From Phycisphaeraceae bacterium (GTDB lineage: Bacteria; Planctomycetota; Phycisphaerae; Phycisphaerales; UBA1924), in assembly GCA_019636555.1 (NCBI GenBank), contig JAHBXH010000001.1, positions 1,894,928 to 1,958,927 on the forward strand: a stretch of 64,000 nucleotides of DNA. Direction: 5' to 3'. The notes beneath the pieces were generated by a model. The model was not told where the DNA came from, made no database searches, and saw nothing but the letters and a program-made list of their open reading frames with translations. Each line of letters begins with the position of its first letter. The first letter of the stretch is position 1. Positions 9,270 through 19,161 of the stretch are shown piece after piece. Both the position numbers and the translations under genes were made by a program.

Positions 9270-9706
9270 GGTGTGCGTCCTTCGGCCGGAGGGGAGATCG
9301 ACGGGTCGCCGGAATCCTGAGCCGGCGATCCCCCCGGGTCGGCTCCGCTCAAGCCGCGGCTTTCGCGGTCGTTCTGAACTTTCAGCAGAGCCTCGATGAC
9401 CGCCGCCTGCTTCTTTGTGCTGGTGTCAACATCGAAATGGAACCGCGGGAGCCGCCTCGACTCGATTTTCTTGCCGGCCTCGCGCCGGATGTGGGTGGTC
9501 GCGCTGCGGATTCCGTGCAGGGTCAGGTCCTGCTTTTCGGCGGGCAAGACGGAAACAAGAAACGTCGCATCGGCGAAGTCTTCGGCGACTCGCACCCCCG
9601 TAACCGTGATCATCCCGGAGATGCGGGGATCCTGGATTCCCCGATCGATGACGGCCTGCACGGCTTCGCGCAGAACCGACGCGAATTGTTCCTGCCGTCT
9701 GCTCAC
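9266..9706 (-). CDS. rbfA: Ribosome-binding factor A
   Basis: A 146-residue KH-type protein that helps mature the 30S subunit by acting on the 16S rRNA 5' end. The sequence begins MSRRQEQFASVLREAVQAV and shows the expected DPRISGMITVTGVRVAEDFADATFLVSVL core and HIRREAGKKIESRRLPRFHFDVD segment. The C-terminal ~30 residues are a Gly/Pro/Ser-rich disordered tail. The gene overlaps DUF503 upstream and the HhH-GPD-like gene downstream by 4 bp each, so it is translationally coupled in the nusA-infB cluster. Confidence 0.92.
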   Translation of the reverse strand: MSRRQEQFASVLREAVQAVIDRGIQDPRISGMITVTGVRVAEDFADATFLVSVLPAEKQDLTLHGIRSATTHIRREAGKKIESRRLPRFHFDVDTSTKKQAAVIEALLKVQNDRESRGLSGADPGGSPAQDSGDPSISPPAEGRTP

Positions 9707-10239
9707 GCTGCATCTCCGCCGCGCCGTGCTCTGTCTTCGCGATCCGCCTGCTCGATCTGCTCGATCAGATCCGCTTCGAGAGCCCGCTCGTGAATGATCG
9801 CGTCGGTTTCTGCGTCCGTCCCGTCACCGGACTTCGGATCGCCGATGCGCATCGGAGCCTCCTGAGTTGCCGGAGAGGCCGTCGGGCCCGGTCGGGCGTC
9901 CGGGGTCGCATCGTCCTGTTCCTCCGGCGCGACCGCGCCGAGCCAGCCGGCGCTGGCATGCAGTATCTGCCGGTCAATCTCGCCCAGCTCGCCGTCGCGA
10001 AGTTCCCGCAGCTTCGTCGTGACCGTGTCCAGGATTTCACCCGCCCGGCGGCCTTCTCGCGTCACGACCGCGAGCGCCATGGTCGCGACGTTCAGCAAGT
10101 CGGGGTCGCCGACCTCCGCGATCGAGCACAAGTGCTCGCGGTGCAGCCGATCCTTCAGCGACTGAATCACGCGACGCTTGTCCTTGAGCGACTCGGCTCC
10201 GTGGATCAGCACCTGGAATTGGAGAACTCCGAGGACCAT
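9703..10239 (-). CDS. DUF503 (YlxP-like) protein
   Basis: A 178-residue protein. The first ~95 residues match the small DUF503 domain: VLGVLQFQVLIHGAESLKDKRRVIQSLKDRL, then EHLCSIAEVGDPDLLNVATMALAVV. A low-complexity tail rich in Asp, Pro and Arg roughly doubles the usual ~95-residue length. DUF503/YlxP genes commonly lie between infB and rbfA, exactly as here. A role in ribosome maturation is inferred from that context only. It begins 47 bp after infB and overlaps rbfA by 4 bp. Confidence 0.88.
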   Translation of the reverse strand: MVLGVLQFQVLIHGAESLKDKRRVIQSLKDRLHREHLCSIAEVGDPDLLNVATMALAVVTREGRRAGEILDTVTTKLRELRDGELGEIDRQILHASAGWLGAVAPEEQDDATPDARPGPTASPATQEAPMRIGDPKSGDGTDAETDAIIHERALEADLIEQIEQADREDRARRGGDAA

Positions 10240-10286
10240 CAGAATTTCGTCAGCGGCGCGTCGTCATCGGGCCCCGGTTCGCCCGA

Positions 10287-13205
10287 CTACAGCGTCCGCT
10301 TGACCTCCACCTGCTTGTAGCACTCGAGGACGTCGCCTTCCTTGATGTCGTCGTAGCCGACGATCTTCATGCCGCACTCCATGCCGGCACGCACTTCCTT
10401 CGCATCGTCCTTGACGCGCTTGAGCTGCTCGAGCTTGCGGTCGTTCTCGACGACGACTCCGTTGCGTGTGACGCGGATAAGCGCGTCGCGCTGGACGGTA
10501 CCGTCGGTGACGTAGCAGCCGGCGATCGCGCCCACCTTGGTGATCTTGAAGACCTTGCGGACTTCCGCATGGCCCAGGATTTCCTGGCGGAGCTCGGGAG
10601 CGAGCATGCCTTCCGCGGCCTTTTTGAGATCGTCCACGATGTCGTAGATGACCTGATAGGTACGGATTTCGACGCCCTTCTGCTCGGCGAGGCTTCTCGC
10701 CTTGCCCGACGGAATGACGTTGAACCCGATGATGACGGCCTGTGACGCCTGCGCCAGGAGCACGTTGCTCTCGGTGATGCCGCCGATCGCCGCCTCGAGC
10801 ACGCGCACCTTGATCTCGGCCGTGCTGACCTTCTCTGCCTGGCTCTTGAGCACGTCGAGCGTGCCCTGCTCCGCCGCCTTGATCACGACGCGGATTTCCT
10901 TGATCTCGGCGTCCGCCATCTGCGCGAACATCGAGTCGAGCGTGAGCTTGGGCTGAGCCAACTCTGTCTCGCGTTCGCGGTGACGACGCTGCTCCGCCGC
11001 TTCCTGCGCCTTCTTCAGCGAATCGACGACGTAGAACTTGTCGCCCGCGGTCGGTACTTCGTCAATTCCCGAGATCTGCACCGGCGTGGGGGGCGTCGCC
11101 TCCTTGAGTTTCTTGCCCCGATCGTCGGTGATGTCGCGGATGCGACCGAACGCGCGCCCGGCGACAATGTAATCGCCGACCTTGAGCTTGCCCTGCTGAA
11201 CCAGAATGTTTGCGACCGCGCCGCGGCCCTCTTCGGTGCGGGCTTCGATCACCGTGCCGCGCGCCGGTCCGTCGAAATCCGCCTTCAGTTCCAGAAGCTG
11301 CGCCTGGTAATCGAGCGTTTCAAGTAGTTCGGGGATTCCCTGCCCGGTCGTCGCCGAAGTCTTGATGACTTCGATATTGCCGCCCCATTCCACCGGATTG
11401 AGATCGTTCTCGGCGAGGCGACCCAGCACCTTCTGAACCTGCGCATCGGTCGCGTCCGGGCGATCGATCTTGTTGAGCGCCACGACGATCGGCACCTTTG
11501 CCGCCTTCGCGTGGTTGATGCTCTCGATCGTCTGGGGCATCACTCCTTCGGGCGCCGACACGACCAGCACCACCACGTCAGTCATGTTCGCGCCGCGCGA
11601 ACGCATGCTCGTGAACGCCTCGTGGCCCGGCGTGTCGAGGAAGACGATTTCTTTCTTCTCGCCCGCGACCTCGAGCGGCACGCGGAACGCGCTCGTGCGC
11701 TGCGTGATGCCGCCGGCTTCGCCCGCCGCCACGTTTGCGTTGCGGATCTTGTCCAGCAGGCTGGTCTTTCCATGGTCGACGTGCCCGAGAATCGTGACGA
11801 CCGGGCCCCGGGGTCGTAGATCGACCGCTTTGCGGTCCTCGAACTCGGCGCTCACGGCCTCTTCGGCCGTCTTTGCTTCGGTCACTTCGAGATCGATGTC
11901 AAACTCGATCATGATCTCCTGCGCCTTGACCGGATCGATGCCCGAGTTGATCGTGGCCATGACCCCTTCGAGGAACAGTTTCTTGACGATCTCGGCGCCC
12001 TTCACGCCCGTCGCCTCGGAAAGATCCTTGATCGTGAACGGCGCAGCGATGCGAACCTTGCCTTCCTGCTGCTGATCCGTGTCCGCCTGATGCTCGGTCC
12101 GCTTGAGATCCTGACGGCGCTTCTTCAGAAAGCCGCCCGACCGCGCGAGCCGCGCCTCGCGCTCGATCAGATCCTGTTCCGAAAAGACACCGCTTGATCC
12201 GCCCACCCATTCCTGCCCGGAACTCGCGCGCCGTCGCTGCGGCACACCCGTTCCGCTCGAGCGCTTCGCGCCCGCGGCCGAACCGCCTCCGCTGCCGCCC
12301 GACTTGCGTCGCGGGCTTCGACCACCATCGTCTTCCGCGCCCTCGGCTCCGCGCGGGGGCCGAACGCCCGTTCCCGTCCCGGTTCCGCCCCCGGCGCCCG
12401 GTGTGAAGCGACGCGGTCGAGGCGCGTCCATAACTTCCGCGGCCTCGATCCGCACGACCTTTGGACCCGACAGCTTGACCGGAGTCTTGACTTCGAGCTT
12501 CGGGCCCGCCGGCGCGACGTTTGTCGGGCGCGTGGGAACATTCACCGGAGCAGGCTGCACTCGCGTCGGTCCGAGTACGCGCGGCGGCGTCGGCGCATGC
12601 GAGTTCGCGGCAGGTTGCGAGCCGGGTGGAGTTGTCGCGCTCCCGCCGTCGGTCCGCGGAGTTTCCACCGGCTTTTGCTTCGCAGTTGCGGGTGCCGGTG
12701 CTTTCGCGGCTGGGGCCGCAGGTATTGCCGCAGGGGCGTGGACTTCCGGTTTTGGAGCCTCGGGAGATGCCGGAGCGGCGGCAATCGAAGCGGGCTTTGC
12801 TGCGGGACGGATTTTCGCGACGGGCTCTGGCTGAGGAGTCGATGGGCCTGCAGATGTCGATGGTGTCGAAGCGGGAGGCGCTGCAATCGCGGTGCCGCCA
12901 CCGGACTCATCCGTTTCGGTGTCGGCCTTCTTGCGCTTCTTCGGCGTGGCCTTCTTGGCGGTCGAAATATCGATCTTCTCGGCCGTCTCGATCGCGGTTG
13001 ACGAGGCGGCGGCGTGGTCGCTGAACCATTCCTTGATGGTGGCTTCCAGGCCCGCGCTCACTGCGGACTGGTAGTTCTTGATCATCGACTCGTCGATTCC
13101 CTCAGCGTGGCACTTGGCCACGATGACCTTGGAATCGACGCCGATTTCCTTCGCAATCTCAAATACGCGCTTCTGCTTGGCCAAACGATTCTCCGCGATT
13201 CGCAA
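10287..13205 (-). CDS. infB: Translation initiation factor IF-2
   Basis: A 972-residue GTPase that delivers initiator tRNA to the ribosome. The N-terminal IF2_N domain ([20 protein letters not shown]) is followed by a long low-complexity linker rich in Ala, Pro, Thr and Gly (about residues 90-330), a second IF2_N region ([21 protein letters not shown]), and the G domain. GHVDHGKT is at about residues 474-481, then DTPGHEAF and NKID. The C-terminal domains follow ([19 protein letters not shown]). It lies 69 bp after nusA. The length is at the upper end for the family because of the linker. Confidence 0.97.
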   Translation of the reverse strand: MRIAENRLAKQKRVFEIAKEIGVDSKVIVAKCHAEGIDESMIKNYQSAVSAGLEATIKEWFSDHAAASSTAIETAEKIDISTAKKATPKKRKKADTETDESGGGTAIAAPPASTPSTSAGPSTPQPEPVAKIRPAAKPASIAAAPASPEAPKPEVHAPAAIPAAPAAKAPAPATAKQKPVETPRTDGGSATTPPGSQPAANSHAPTPPRVLGPTRVQPAPVNVPTRPTNVAPAGPKLEVKTPVKLSGPKVVRIEAAEVMDAPRPRRFTPGAGGGTGTGTGVRPPRGAEGAEDDGGRSPRRKSGGSGGGSAAGAKRSSGTGVPQRRRASSGQEWVGGSSGVFSEQDLIEREARLARSGGFLKKRRQDLKRTEHQADTDQQQEGKVRIAAPFTIKDLSEATGVKGAEIVKKLFLEGVMATINSGIDPVKAQEIMIEFDIDLEVTEAKTAEEAVSAEFEDRKAVDLRPRGPVVTILGHVDHGKTSLLDKIRNANVAAGEAGGITQRTSAFRVPLEVAGEKKEIVFLDTPGHEAFTSMRSRGANMTDVVVLVVSAPEGVMPQTIESINHAKAAKVPIVVALNKIDRPDATDAQVQKVLGRLAENDLNPVEWGGNIEVIKTSATTGQGIPELLETLDYQAQLLELKADFDGPARGTVIEARTEEGRGAVANILVQQGKLKVGDYIVAGRAFGRIRDITDDRGKKLKEATPPTPVQISGIDEVPTAGDKFYVVDSLKKAQEAAEQRRHRERETELAQPKLTLDSMFAQMADAEIKEIRVVIKAAEQGTLDVLKSQAEKVSTAEIKVRVLEAAIGGITESNVLLAQASQAVIIGFNVIPSGKARSLAEQKGVEIRTYQVIYDIVDDLKKAAEGMLAPELRQEILGHAEVRKVFKITKVGAIAGCYVTDGTVQRDALIRVTRNGVVVENDRKLEQLKRVKDDAKEVRAGMECGMKIVGYDDIKEGDVLECYKQVEVKRTL

Positions 13206-13274
13206 TCCGTCTGAAAACCGAAAACGACTCCGACGATTCTCCGGCTCGCGCCGGAAGGCGACCGATCACGCTCT

Positions 13275-14615
13275 TCACGAACCCTGCCCCAGAATGTCCG
13301 CGGCACGAGCCTCGCCCGACGAATCGGTCGATGCGCCCAGGATGGCGTCCGCCGCGGCATCGCCGGGTTGGCCGCCTTCGGCGAGCAATCTCGCGGCGGT
13401 TGCCGCTTCCTCGCGCGCCTTGCGTTCTTTTTCTTCCTTGTCCTTCTGCTGTTGCTCGGCGACTTCCTTGGCCTTGGTCGAGCAGGTGGAGACCACCTCG
13501 TTGGCCTTGGACTCGTCTATCTCGAGTTCGGACATCAGCACCTCGACACCAACTTCCTCGATGTCGAACACGCTGACCATGCCGAGCGCCGCGAGCTTGT
13601 CGGCCATCTGCTCGGTGATGCTCTCGACGCTCTGCACCGTCTGATACATGGTCTCGACGCCCTTGGTGAACTCTTCCGGAGTGAGGATGTCGATATCCCA
13701 GCCGGTAAGGCGAGCGGCGAGCCGCACATTCTGACCCCGCTTGCCGATGGCGAGAGACAACTGATCGTCGCGCACGACGACGGTTGCGCGTCCGAGCTCG
13801 AAGCACAGGCTGATTTCCTGGACTTCGGCCGGCTTGAGCGAGTTCTGAATGAGCACCTGGCTCGATTCGTTCCAGCGAACGATGTCGATCTTCTCGCCGT
13901 TGAGTTCGTCGACGATGTTTTTGATGCGTGAACCCTTGACGCCGACGCACGCGCCGACGGCGTCCACCTTGTTGTCGATGCTGCTGACGGCGAGTTTGGT
14001 GCGGTAGCCCGCTTCGCGCGCCATGGCCTTGATTTCGATGATGCGCTCGGCGACTTCGGGCACTTCGACCTCGAAGAGGCGCTTGATGAAATCGGGGTGG
14101 CTGCGGCTCAGCACGATCTTGATCTGGTTTCCGACGTCGCGCACGTCGAGAATGAGGCAGCGAACACGGTCGCCCGCGTTGAACTGCTCGCCCGGAATCT
14201 GCTCGCTCCGAGGCATGAACGCTTCGGCGCGATCGATGGTCACGACCAATGCGCCGCCTTCATATCGCTGCGCCGTGCCGACGGCGATCTCGCCCACGCG
14301 CTTCGAAAATTCTTCAAAGATGCTGGTCCGTTCATCGTCCCGGAACTTCTGGATCATCACCTGCTTGAAAGTCTGCGCCGCGATCCGTCCGAACGCGGCG
14401 GGGGTCATCTCGAGCGGCGCGCCGTGACGGGTCATCGTTAATTGGCCGCTGAGAGGGTCGAGCGTGCAGGTGAACTCTTCGGCGTCGAGCGTGTTGAAGT
14501 GCTTCTTGGCGGCGGAGACCATCGCGAGTTCGAGATCGCGCACGAGAACCGCGCGATCGATGTTGCGGTCGCGGGCGATCGAGTCGAGAATGCGAAGCAT
14601 TTCCTGTGTGTTCAT
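13275..14615 (-). CDS. nusA: Transcription termination/antitermination factor NusA
   Basis: A 446-residue RNA-polymerase-associated factor. An N-terminal RNAP-binding domain is followed by the S1 domain (VGEIAVGTAQRYEGGALVV, about residues 110-180) and KH domains (VGACVGVKGSRIKNIVDELNGE and LSLAIGKRGQNVRLAARLTG). A C-terminal helical segment (SITEQMADKLAALGMVSVFDIEEVG) resembles a degenerate HhH/AR repeat and ends in a charged coiled coil and Gly/Ala tail. ATG 14615 has a good ribosome binding site (CAGGAGATCG) upstream. It is the first gene of the minus-strand translation cluster; rimP, often upstream, is not present here. Confidence 0.96.
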   Translation of the reverse strand: MNTQEMLRILDSIARDRNIDRAVLVRDLELAMVSAAKKHFNTLDAEEFTCTLDPLSGQLTMTRHGAPLEMTPAAFGRIAAQTFKQVMIQKFRDDERTSIFEEFSKRVGEIAVGTAQRYEGGALVVTIDRAEAFMPRSEQIPGEQFNAGDRVRCLILDVRDVGNQIKIVLSRSHPDFIKRLFEVEVPEVAERIIEIKAMAREAGYRTKLAVSSIDNKVDAVGACVGVKGSRIKNIVDELNGEKIDIVRWNESSQVLIQNSLKPAEVQEISLCFELGRATVVVRDDQLSLAIGKRGQNVRLAARLTGWDIDILTPEEFTKGVETMYQTVQSVESITEQMADKLAALGMVSVFDIEEVGVEVLMSELEIDESKANEVVSTCSTKAKEVAEQQQKDKEEKERKAREEAATAARLLAEGGQPGDAAADAILGASTDSSGEARAADILGQGS

Positions 14616-15140
14616 TTTGCGATCTCCTGAGCTGTCTGGTTGTCAGAATGTCGGGTTGTCGAATTCCGAATCTCGGACCAAAAACACATCGGGCCACCGG
14701 CGGCAATCGACCGCCCGCGGCCCGGGGACGAAGCGCGACGCAGCGAGGCGGCGTCAACTCATGCGGAAATCTCCCGCACGAGCCGACCGGCGACCGGTCC
14801 GTCCGTTCCTGAGAGAGCGCGAAGCTCTCGCGAGGTTGGGACGATCACCGAGCATGGTTGCCAGCCGTCTGCATGGTGCTGAATCCCCGGGCCTGCCGCG
14901 CCACCGTAACGCCGGCGACGAAGCAGGACCGAACAAAGGCCGCGTCAGTATAGGAGAGGCCCGGAGGGGGTTCCATTTTCGAATGGATTGCGGTCTCCGC
15001 CTTCGGTATCGCAGACGCTGAATTCCACGGGCGATTTCCACTTCGGACGAGCTTTGGCATCGCGAAACCGGACTCTATGTTGCCTGCTTCTTAAGCAGGG
15101 GCCCGTGGCGCACCTGTTTGCCCAATGAATTTGAGCAATG
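14616..15140. other. Intergenic region upstream of nusA, no gene seen
   Basis: About 525 bases between nusA and the terminator of the next minus-strand gene. I see no convincing reading frame, tRNA or rRNA. A short hairpin (GAGAGC, loop GCGAA, GCTCTC at 14813-14829) is present. The region should hold the nusA promoter, but I cannot place it with confidence. Confidence 0.4.
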
Positions 15141-15166
15141 AAAAAACCGGCCTTGTGGGCCGGTCT
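15141..15166 (-). terminator. Intrinsic terminator of the PEP-CTERM-like gene at 15192
   Basis: Read on the minus strand this is a GC-rich hairpin (ACCGGCC, loop CACAA, GGCCGGT) followed directly by TTTTTTC. It lies 26 bases after the stop codon. Confidence 0.88.
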
Positions 15167-15191
15167 TGAAGGGAATTCCGCAAGAGAACGA

Positions 15192-15779
15192 TCAGCGCCG
15201 ACGGCGAGCCGCGACGAGACCGCCCAGTCCGAGGAGCGCGAAAGCGCCCGGGGCCGGGATGGTCACCTTATCCGATTCACCGTTTACGAAACCTTTGAAT
15301 CTGACCAAGAAAGCTTCCGAAGCATTCGGAATCGACAGGAAGCTGGCGTCGGTCAGAGACCCCGCGTCGCTCGCCGTGATCTTGAACACGAACGTTCCGG
15401 TCGCGCCGACGGCGATTCCCGCGTTCGGGCTTCCGCCACCGAGCCAGTCGCCACCGAGTGCCGCGCCACCTTTGTAGTTTCCATATGGCGATGCGCTCTC
15501 GTTGAACAGATTCAGGAACGGATGCGTAAACGTAATCAGCGTCGAGAACGCGCCCGCATCCGCGCTCATGATGTTGAATACAAAGCCGGTGATAAAGCCG
15601 CCGTTGAGCGCCGGGCTGGTGTTCTTCAGCACGATGGTCAACTCACTGGTTCCCGCCGAATATGACAGCGAACCCGTGTATGAACCCCACGATCCTGCGC
15701 CGGCGATGAACGCGCCCTGCGCCGAGATCGCCGCGCCCGCGAGCGCACACACGCCCGCCAAAAACTTGATATTCGTCAT
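15192..15779 (-). CDS. Secreted protein with PEP-CTERM-like sorting tail
   Basis: A 195-residue exported protein. The signal peptide is about residues 1-22 (FLAGVCALAGAAISAQG), the body is Gly/Ser/Thr-rich and probably beta-structured, and the last 22 residues are IPAPGAFALLGLGGLVAARRRR: motif, transmembrane helix and Arg cluster in the PEP-CTERM arrangement but with Ala in place of Glu. Such proteins are thought to be cleaved by an exosortase and displayed or released at the cell surface. ATG 15779 has the site AAAGGAGAGAGG in front. The upstream DNA is unusual (three direct repeats and an 11-bp inverted repeat), and a strong terminator follows. Confidence 0.85.
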   Translation of the reverse strand: MTNIKFLAGVCALAGAAISAQGAFIAGAGSWGSYTGSLSYSAGTSELTIVLKNTSPALNGGFITGFVFNIMSADAGAFSTLITFTHPFLNLFNESASPYGNYKGGAALGGDWLGGGSPNAGIAVGATGTFVFKITASDAGSLTDASFLSIPNASEAFLVRFKGFVNGESDKVTIPAPGAFALLGLGGLVAARRRR

Positions 15780-15914
15780 TGCCTCTCTCCTTTGAGACCC
15801 GAAAGGGGTCGCCCCAAATCTCCACTCCTCCGACGTTTGCTGCGGAATAGCACCCGCCGGAAGACAAGCAGAGATTACTCAGCGATTCCGAGATGGCCAT
15901 AAAATACTGAGATT

Positions 15915-15951
15915 TTCCTTGCAAACAACTCAATTTGTATTTTGCAAGGAA
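15915..15951. promoter_or_regulatory. Perfect 11-bp inverted repeat, operator-like
   Basis: TTCCTTGCAAA and TTTGCAAGGAA flank a 15-base AT-rich centre, about 136 bases upstream of the start at 15779. The symmetry suggests a dimeric regulator site or a stable hairpin; there is no T-tract directly after it on the gene's strand. Confidence 0.5.
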
Positions 15952-15957
15952 GCGATC

Positions 15958-16048
15958 GATGAAGTGTTCACCCTAGCTGCGAAGTATTTGATGAAGCGAT
16001 TACCCTAGTTGCGGAGAGATCGGCTGAGGCGTTCACCCTAGTTGCTGG
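15958..16048. repeat. Three spaced direct repeats (TTCACCCTAGTTGC-type)
   Basis: The core ACCCTAG(C/T)TGC recurs with A at 15970, 16002 and 16035, spacings of 32 and 33 bp or about three helical turns. Flanks are also alike (GATGAAGtGTTC, GATGAAGcGATT, GCTGAGGCGTTC). The array lies between the fliM stop and the start at 15779, upstream of that gene on its strand, so it may be a regulator-binding array. Confidence 0.65.
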
Positions 16049-16100
16049 CCGCCAGTAAGTGGGTGAAGGCGCTCTCCCTTTCGATGCAGCCCGGGGTCAT

Positions 16101-17117
16101 TCAAACGCGATCGGTGGTTGTGATCGCGCGATCGATTCTCAAGGCCTTGTTTCCTCGGCACCGTCCGACCCGCGCCAAGAACTTCTTCTCTTCTTCAACA
16201 CACACGACCACCGGTTGATCAGCGCGCTTCTCCGTGACGAGGAGGTCGCCCGGCGCCATCAGCAGGAGATCGCGCAGACTGATAGTGGTTTCGGCGAGCA
16301 GGCCTGTTACTTCGAGTGTTGCGCGCCCGAGCGAAGTCGCAACGGTCTGCTCCATTTCCGCCGAACGCTGATTCTTGGATGACGTGAACCAGCTTTGCGT
16401 GCTGAGCTCTTCCATCACGGGTTCGATGACGTTGTACGGAATGCAGAGATTCATCGTTCCGGCGCGGTTGCTCATCTTCAATTCAAAGCCGATGACGACG
16501 ACAACCTCGTTGGGTGGAACGATCTGAACGAGCTGCGGATTGCTTTCGGTGGCCGCGATGCTGAAGGTCATCTTCTTGACCGAGCTCCAGGCTTCGGAGA
16601 GTGTCGTGAGGCCGCGGGTGGTCACGTTACTGATGAGGCGGGTCTCGATCAGCGTGAGCGGGCGCTGCGGAATGAACAGATCCTGGCTCGTGCCGCCGAG
16701 CAGCCGATCGATGATCGGATAGATAATGAGCGGGCTGATCTCGAGACAGATCTGCCCCTCCAGTGCGTCCGCTTTGATGAGATTGAAGCTGGTGGGGTTG
16801 GGGAGGCCGGCGATGAACTCCGAGTAGGTCATCTGCTCGCAGGTCGCGACCTTTACTTCAACGATCGTTCGCAGAAACCCCGAGAGCGACGCGCCGAAGT
16901 TTCGCGCGAAGCTCTCGTGCAACGTCTGGAGCGACCGCATCTGGTCCTTGCTGACGCGCTCGGGGCGCTTAAAGTCGTACGCCTTGACTTCGAGGCCTTC
17001 GGTCGAATCCCGGTGACGACTGAAGATCGTGACGGATTTCAGCTCCTGCTCGACATCGCCGGTATCAACCGCGGCGAGCAACGCATCCACCTCGCTCTGG
17101 TTGAGAACATCGGCCAT
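16101..17117 (-). CDS. fliM: Flagellar motor switch protein FliM
   Basis: A 338-residue component of the flagellar C-ring that binds phosphorylated CheY and transmits the switching signal. The N-terminal peptide VLNQSEVDALLAAV is the CheY-binding motif. The middle domain has RSLQTLHESFARNFGASLS and the GG loop in IIDRLLGGTSQDLF. The C-terminal SpoA-like domain includes VTGLLAETTISLRDLLLMAPGD. ATG 17117 (MADVLNQS) is chosen over a start 22 codons upstream because the conserved peptide then lies at the very N-terminus. No other flagellar gene is in the window; the gene is divergent from dsbD. Confidence 0.93.
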   Translation of the reverse strand: MADVLNQSEVDALLAAVDTGDVEQELKSVTIFSRHRDSTEGLEVKAYDFKRPERVSKDQMRSLQTLHESFARNFGASLSGFLRTIVEVKVATCEQMTYSEFIAGLPNPTSFNLIKADALEGQICLEISPLIIYPIIDRLLGGTSQDLFIPQRPLTLIETRLISNVTTRGLTTLSEAWSSVKKMTFSIAATESNPQLVQIVPPNEVVVVIGFELKMSNRAGTMNLCIPYNVIEPVMEELSTQSWFTSSKNQRSAEMEQTVATSLGRATLEVTGLLAETTISLRDLLLMAPGDLLVTEKRADQPVVVCVEEEKKFLARVGRCRGNKALRIDRAITTTDRV

Positions 17118-17277
17118 CGTGGCTCCGTAGGCTCGGGAGAATGGAATCGGGGACAGGAACGGGACACGAACAGACGCATCCAATCATCGACCGGCATTGC
17201 GTACAGCCTTGAACGATGACGGACCGATCAGGTCGGGAGACGCGGGCCGTGAAGCCCGCCGGAAGGAATCGGCGCAG

Positions 17278-19161
17278 ATGAGCAGACTTGGCCTTTTGAT
17301 TCTGACATTGGGGTTGGTGATTCCGGGCCATTCCGCCATGGCACAGTTTGGGTCGTCCACCAAGGTGGACGTCTCGGCGATCGCGCAGCGGACCGAAGCA
17401 GCCCCCGGCGAACAGTTTGCGATTGCGGTCGTACTCGATCACGCCAAGGGCTGGCATACTCAGACCAACGATCCGAAAGTGCCGGACGAACTGAAAGACC
17501 TCGATCCGGTCCCGACGCAGATTCAGGTTGAGGCGCCTAGGGGGCTCAAAGTCGGTCCGATCCAGTGGCCGAATTCCGAAACGTTGACGGTGCTGTGGAT
17601 CGGAAAGCCGCTCTCGCTGGAATTCTTCGCCGGCAAAGCGATCGCGTTCGTGCCGGTGCAGCTCGCCTCGGGCGTTCCGATGGGGAATCTCACGATCCCG
17701 CTGAAGATCTCCATCCAGGCGTGCGACGAATCGCAGTGCCTGATGCCCGAGGATGTCACGCGCGACGTCACGATCACGGTGAAACCGCTTACGGACGTTG
17801 CGAGCCGGGACGTCGTCAACCCGCAAGTGTTCGACGCGTTTGATCCGAGCGTGTTCTCGCGGATGAACGCGGGGGCGGTCGCCTCTGTTCAGCCGGCAAC
17901 GAGCGGATTCGATTTTGTCGGGTACAAGTTTTCTCTCCGGCGCGATCAGACATTGCTGATTCTGCTGATCGCACTCGCCGCGGGGTTCTTGCTCAATCTG
18001 ACCCCGTGCGTGCTTCCCGTGATCCCGATCAAGATTCTGTCGCTGCAACAGCAGGCGGGAAATCCGGGGAAGCTCGCGCTCTTCGGGTCGGTGTACTGCG
18101 TGGGAATAGTCGCAACGTTTCTGGTGCTCGGGCTGCTGATTTTCGGCATCGTCACGGGCGGCCAGAAGCAGGACTGGGGACAGGTGTTCACCAGCCGCTG
18201 GTTCACCATTGTCATGGCGGCAATCGTCGGCCTGATGGGCCTGGGGATGATCGGTCTCTTCACGGTGCGGCTGCCGCAATCGGTGTACATGCTCAACCCG
18301 AGTCACGACACCGTGCTCGGGAATTTTCTTCTCGGCGTATTGACTGCGGTGCTGTCGACTCCGTGCACGGGCCCGCTGCTCGGTGCAACGATCGCCTGGG
18401 CCGCGACACAGCCGGCTTGGATGGGGCTCGTGACCTTTGTCGTGATGGGTATCGGGATGGCGCTGCCCTACGCCCTGCTCATCGCTTTCCCACGGCTTAT
18501 CGATATCCTGCCCAAAGCGGGGCCGGGTGGAGAGTTGCTCAAGCAAGTGCTCGGAATCCTGATGCTCGCGGTCGCGGCGTTTCTTCTCTCGAATCTCACG
18601 AGCGAAAAGTGGCCGTGGTTTGTCGTGGGCGGCGTCGCCGCGGTCGGAGGCCTTTGGGCCATCATCGGTGGGTGGCGGATGCTTCGAACGATCGGCGCGA
18701 AAACGGCCGTGACCGTGTGCGCGCTCGTCTGGATCGGCGCGACCGTCTGGACGACGCGAGCGCTGGCTTCCGAGGGCCCCATTACCTGGACCCGCTTCGT
18801 CAATGTGCCCGAAACCGACATTCGAAAGCAAATCGCGCGGGCGCTCGATAGCGGAAAAACGGTGGTCGTGGACTTCACGGCGAAGTGGTGCACGAACTGC
18901 CACGTCATCGAGCGCAACGTCTTGCTGAGCGAGGTCGGAGTGGGGCTGCTCAGTTCAGCGGACGTCGTTCCGATGAAAATCGACCTGACCAGCGCCGACG
19001 AAGCGCAAGGATGGGGGCTGGTGCGGGAGATTTCCGGCGGAGGCGGTATTCCCCTGGTCGCGATCTTCCGGCCGGGTATGGAACGTCCGATTTTCTTCAA
19101 CAGTTTCTTCAAGCCCTCGGACCTTGAATCCGCGGTGCGGGGCCCTGTTCCGCCGGTGTAG
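17278..19161 (+). CDS. dsbD: Thiol:disulfide interchange protein DsbD
   Basis: A 627-residue inner-membrane protein that carries electrons from cytoplasmic thioredoxin to periplasmic thiols. The signal peptide is residues 1-22; the periplasmic N-terminal domain carries a cysteine pair in ACDESQC (149, 154). The membrane domain of about eight helices has Cys244 in LTPCVLPV and Cys363 in STPCTGPLLG. The C-terminal thioredoxin-like domain has KWCTNC (Cys538, Cys541). All three redox pairs are present, so it should be active. ATG 17278 follows the site GGAAGGAATC. The promoter lies in the ~160 bp shared with divergent fliM. Confidence 0.93.
   Translation: MSRLGLLILTLGLVIPGHSAMAQFGSSTKVDVSAIAQRTEAAPGEQFAIAVVLDHAKGWHTQTNDPKVPDELKDLDPVPTQIQVEAPRGLKVGPIQWPNSETLTVLWIGKPLSLEFFAGKAIAFVPVQLASGVPMGNLTIPLKISIQACDESQCLMPEDVTRDVTITVKPLTDVASRDVVNPQVFDAFDPSVFSRMNAGAVASVQPATSGFDFVGYKFSLRRDQTLLILLIALAAGFLLNLTPCVLPVIPIKILSLQQQAGNPGKLALFGSVYCVGIVATFLVLGLLIFGIVTGGQKQDWGQVFTSRWFTIVMAAIVGLMGLGMIGLFTVRLPQSVYMLNPSHDTVLGNFLLGVLTAVLSTPCTGPLLGATIAWAATQPAWMGLVTFVVMGIGMALPYALLIAFPRLIDILPKAGPGGELLKQVLGILMLAVAAFLLSNLTSEKWPWFVVGGVAAVGGLWAIIGGWRMLRTIGAKTAVTVCALVWIGATVWTTRALASEGPITWTRFVNVPETDIRKQIARALDSGKTVVVDFTAKWCTNCHVIERNVLLSEVGVGLLSSADVVPMKIDLTSADEAQGWGLVREISGGGGIPLVAIFRPGMERPIFFNSFFKPSDLESAVRGPVPPV

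Noticed and set aside
14754..15041. Short frames upstream of nusA as a rimP remnant
   Set aside because: No RimP motif is seen, and the frames have no ribosome binding site.
15958..16048. CRISPR array
   Set aside because: Only three degenerate repeats with short, similar spacers, and no cas genes.
17065..18903. Long reading frame antisense to dsbD (about 600 codons)
   Set aside because: Low-complexity Arg/His/Asp-rich product, a shadow of a GC-rich gene; DsbD on the other strand has all family motifs.
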